Source of the DNA: Persicobacter psychrovividus
GTDB taxonomy: Bacteria; Bacteroidota; Bacteroidia; Cytophagales; Cyclobacteriaceae
Direction of reading: 5' to 3'
Length of the DNA stretch: 64,000 nucleotides
NCBI RefSeq assembly: GCF_036492425.1
Contig: NZ_AP025292.1
Location: 2,294,001-2,358,000, forward strand
Positions 62,755 to 64,000 of the stretch are shown here, piece by piece (position 1 is the first letter of the stretch; every line of letters starts with the position of its first letter). The translations under genes were made by a program, and so were the position numbers. Under the pieces are notes generated by a model that made no database searches, was not told the DNA's origin, and saw only the letters and a program-made list of their open reading frames with translations.

Positions 62755-63981
62755 TTATTCCAACGAAGGGGGTGCAAAGAGTTTCAGATCTTTAAATTCC
62801 ATCTGAAATTTATTCCCAATCGCAGCATTGCAAAGACAGCCTTTATAATTATAAACCGCTTTCAGGAACCAGTCTTCTTTGAACATCATCGCTTCCACAC
62901 CACCGTGATCTCCCGTTTTAAGCAAAATCGGGGTGAAAATATTACTCAGCGCCGTAGTTGCTGTTCGCCCCACACGGGAAGGAACATTGGGCACGCAATA
63001 ATGAATTACATCGTATTTCCTGAAAATCGGTGATTCGTGAGTCGTCGGGCGGGAAGTCTCAAAACAGCCTCCCTGGTCTACCGTAATATCCACAATCACG
63101 GAATTGGGACGCATACTCGCCACCATTTCCTCCGACACATAATAGCGATTGCGGCCTTTCTCTGGTCGTATGGCCCCAATCACCACATCGGCTTGCTTCA
63201 GTGCCGACCGCAGGGTTTCTGTTTCAATCGTGCTTGTGGCTACATTATGAGCCAAAGCCGCTTTCAGGCGTCGAAGCTTATAAAGATGGTTATCGAAAAT
63301 CTGTACATTGGCTCCCAGCGCAAAAGCAACGCGTGCGGCATATTCCGCCACAGTTCCAGCACCAAGAATAATGACATTGGAAGGGGCTACACCTGTAATA
63401 CCACCAAGCAAAACACCGCGCCCTTTACGGACACTGCTCAAATACTCCGATGCAATAAACAGGGCATTCATGCCCGCAATCTCCGACATTGCACGTACCA
63501 CAGGCATCCCACCAGATTTATCTTCCAAGAGCTCAAAGCCCAAAGTGGTCAGTCGCTTTTCTTTTACCTTATCGAGGAATTCCCGTGACATGGTCCCGAG
63601 GTGAATGGCAGAAATCAGCGAACTGTGCGGCTTCATTAACTCCAGCTCCTGAATAGTAGCGGGTTCAACCTTCAGCACAATCGGGCACTCAAAAGCCTGT
63701 TCTGCGGAATAGACAATTTTCGCTCCGCGTTCAGAATACTCCTTATCATCGAAATTGGAAGAGAGCCCCGCACCCGTTTCAATCAAAACCTCGTGCCCGT
63801 TGTTCACAAGCACTCCCACAGAGTCGGGGGTCAGTGCCACACGGTTTTCCTGCATGGAGCGTTCCACGGGCATACCGATGGTCATGGCCTGGTGCTGGCG
63901 ACCGATCTTGGCAGGCTTTTCTTGCGTCAGGAGGGATTCCTGCGCCAATTTCGAAAATCCAAAAGGAGTGTTTTTAGCCAT
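62755..63981 (-). CDS. ald: Alanine dehydrogenase
   Basis: 408 residues. Interconverts alanine and pyruvate with NAD. N-terminal AlaDH/PNT domain: IGMPVERSMQENRVALTPD and VLIETGAGLSSNF; Lys in VLKVEPAT and His in ISAIHLGTMS belong to the substrate site. The Rossmann domain has VIILGAGTVAEYAARVAFALG and later VIVDITVDQGGCFETSRPTTH. An N-terminal extension of about 33 residues makes it longer than the usual 360-375, as in other Bacteroidota. Relationship to transhydrogenase alpha subunits is close, but the motifs favour AlaDH. Confidence 0.9.
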   Translation of the reverse strand: MAKNTPFGFSKLAQESLLTQEKPAKIGRQHQAMTIGMPVERSMQENRVALTPDSVGVLVNNGHEVLIETGAGLSSNFDDKEYSERGAKIVYSAEQAFECPIVLKVEPATIQELELMKPHSSLISAIHLGTMSREFLDKVKEKRLTTLGFELLEDKSGGMPVVRAMSEIAGMNALFIASEYLSSVRKGRGVLLGGITGVAPSNVIILGAGTVAEYAARVAFALGANVQIFDNHLYKLRRLKAALAHNVATSTIETETLRSALKQADVVIGAIRPEKGRNRYYVSEEMVASMRPNSVIVDITVDQGGCFETSRPTTHESPIFRKYDVIHYCVPNVPSRVGRTATTALSNIFTPILLKTGDHGGVEAMMFKEDWFLKAVYNYKGCLCNAAIGNKFQMEFKDLKLFAPPSLE

Positions 63982-64000
63982 TTCTGGTGACTTTAATTAA

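Noticed and set aside
1-64000. CRISPR arrays, tRNA or rRNA genes, prophage or conjugation genes
   Set aside because: No regularly spaced repeats, cloverleaf-like sequence, rRNA or phage/conjugation proteins seen by reading; a dedicated RNA scan was not possible.

Overview
The window looks like chromosomal DNA of a Bacteroidota bacterium, probably of the Cytophagales (Flammeovirga/Persicobacter-like). This rests on gene content: two TonB-dependent receptors with carboxypeptidase-regulatory domains, DUF4249, DUF4412, DUF4625 and DUF4846 proteins, a PD40-OmpA protein, a small RRM protein, a DAHP synthase/chorismate mutase fusion, many lipoproteins and few Shine-Dalgarno sites. It also rests on promoters of the Bacteroidota form TTTG-N19-TAnnTTTG, which I find intact ahead of greA, lysS and the OmpA gene. 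I cannot name a species.

Layout. 0-7.6 kb: HIT protein and greA, a TPR histidine kinase, nuoM-nuoN without the rest of complex I, and gcvT. 7.9-14.8 kb: an alanine/sodium symporter, a TPR protein, an MsbA-like ABC exporter, a small membrane protein and the YifB/ComM ATPase. 14.9-20.5 kb: an envelope block of TonB receptor, DUF4249 lipoprotein, PD40-OmpA protein and lipoprotein. 20.5-30.3 kb: mixed small genes, including an RRM protein, cytochrome c with a Rdx-type selenoprotein-W-like protein, a GNAT-nitrilase fusion, a TetR/methyltransferase pair, an SDR, a prolyl oligopeptidase and an RNA methyltransferase. 30.5-33.5 kb: a YiaA/B membrane protein and an A+T-richer locus where an IS1634-family element has split a secreted-protein gene. 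33.5-41.2 kb: lysS, DUF1569, DUF4412, a possible acyl-carrier-like protein, Xaa-Pro aminopeptidase and proline dehydrogenase. 41.3-44.7 kb: a shikimate cluster (DAHP synthase/chorismate mutase, aroB, aroA). 44.9-49.9 kb: DUF4846, M42 peptidase, MOSC, a small protein with a sorting-like tail, SCO and pirin. 50.0-53.0 kb: a ZnuD-like TonB receptor and a His-rich DUF4625 lipoprotein sharing three copies of one palindromic operator. 53.0-64.0 kb: a hypothetical, comB, topB, a BamA-like barrel, thioesterase, TRIC channel, ruvX, fhs, a hypothetical and alanine dehydrogenase.

Most of the window is ordinary chromosomal gene content. Two places stand out. First, the receptor/DUF4625 pair carries a TGCAA-N5-TTGCA operator three times; two copies sit on the predicted promoters, as expected for a metal-responsive Fur-family repressor. 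Second, the IS1634-family insertion kept a direct repeat of about 40 bp, so the interrupted 230-residue protein can be rebuilt exactly; a truncated membrane-protein start lies directly in front of it. Smaller leads are an ACP-like 81-residue protein, an operator-like repeat over the OmpA-gene promoter, a probable attenuator inside the aromatic cluster, and a small protein with a PID-CTERM-like tail. I saw no CRISPR array, prophage, tRNA or rRNA.
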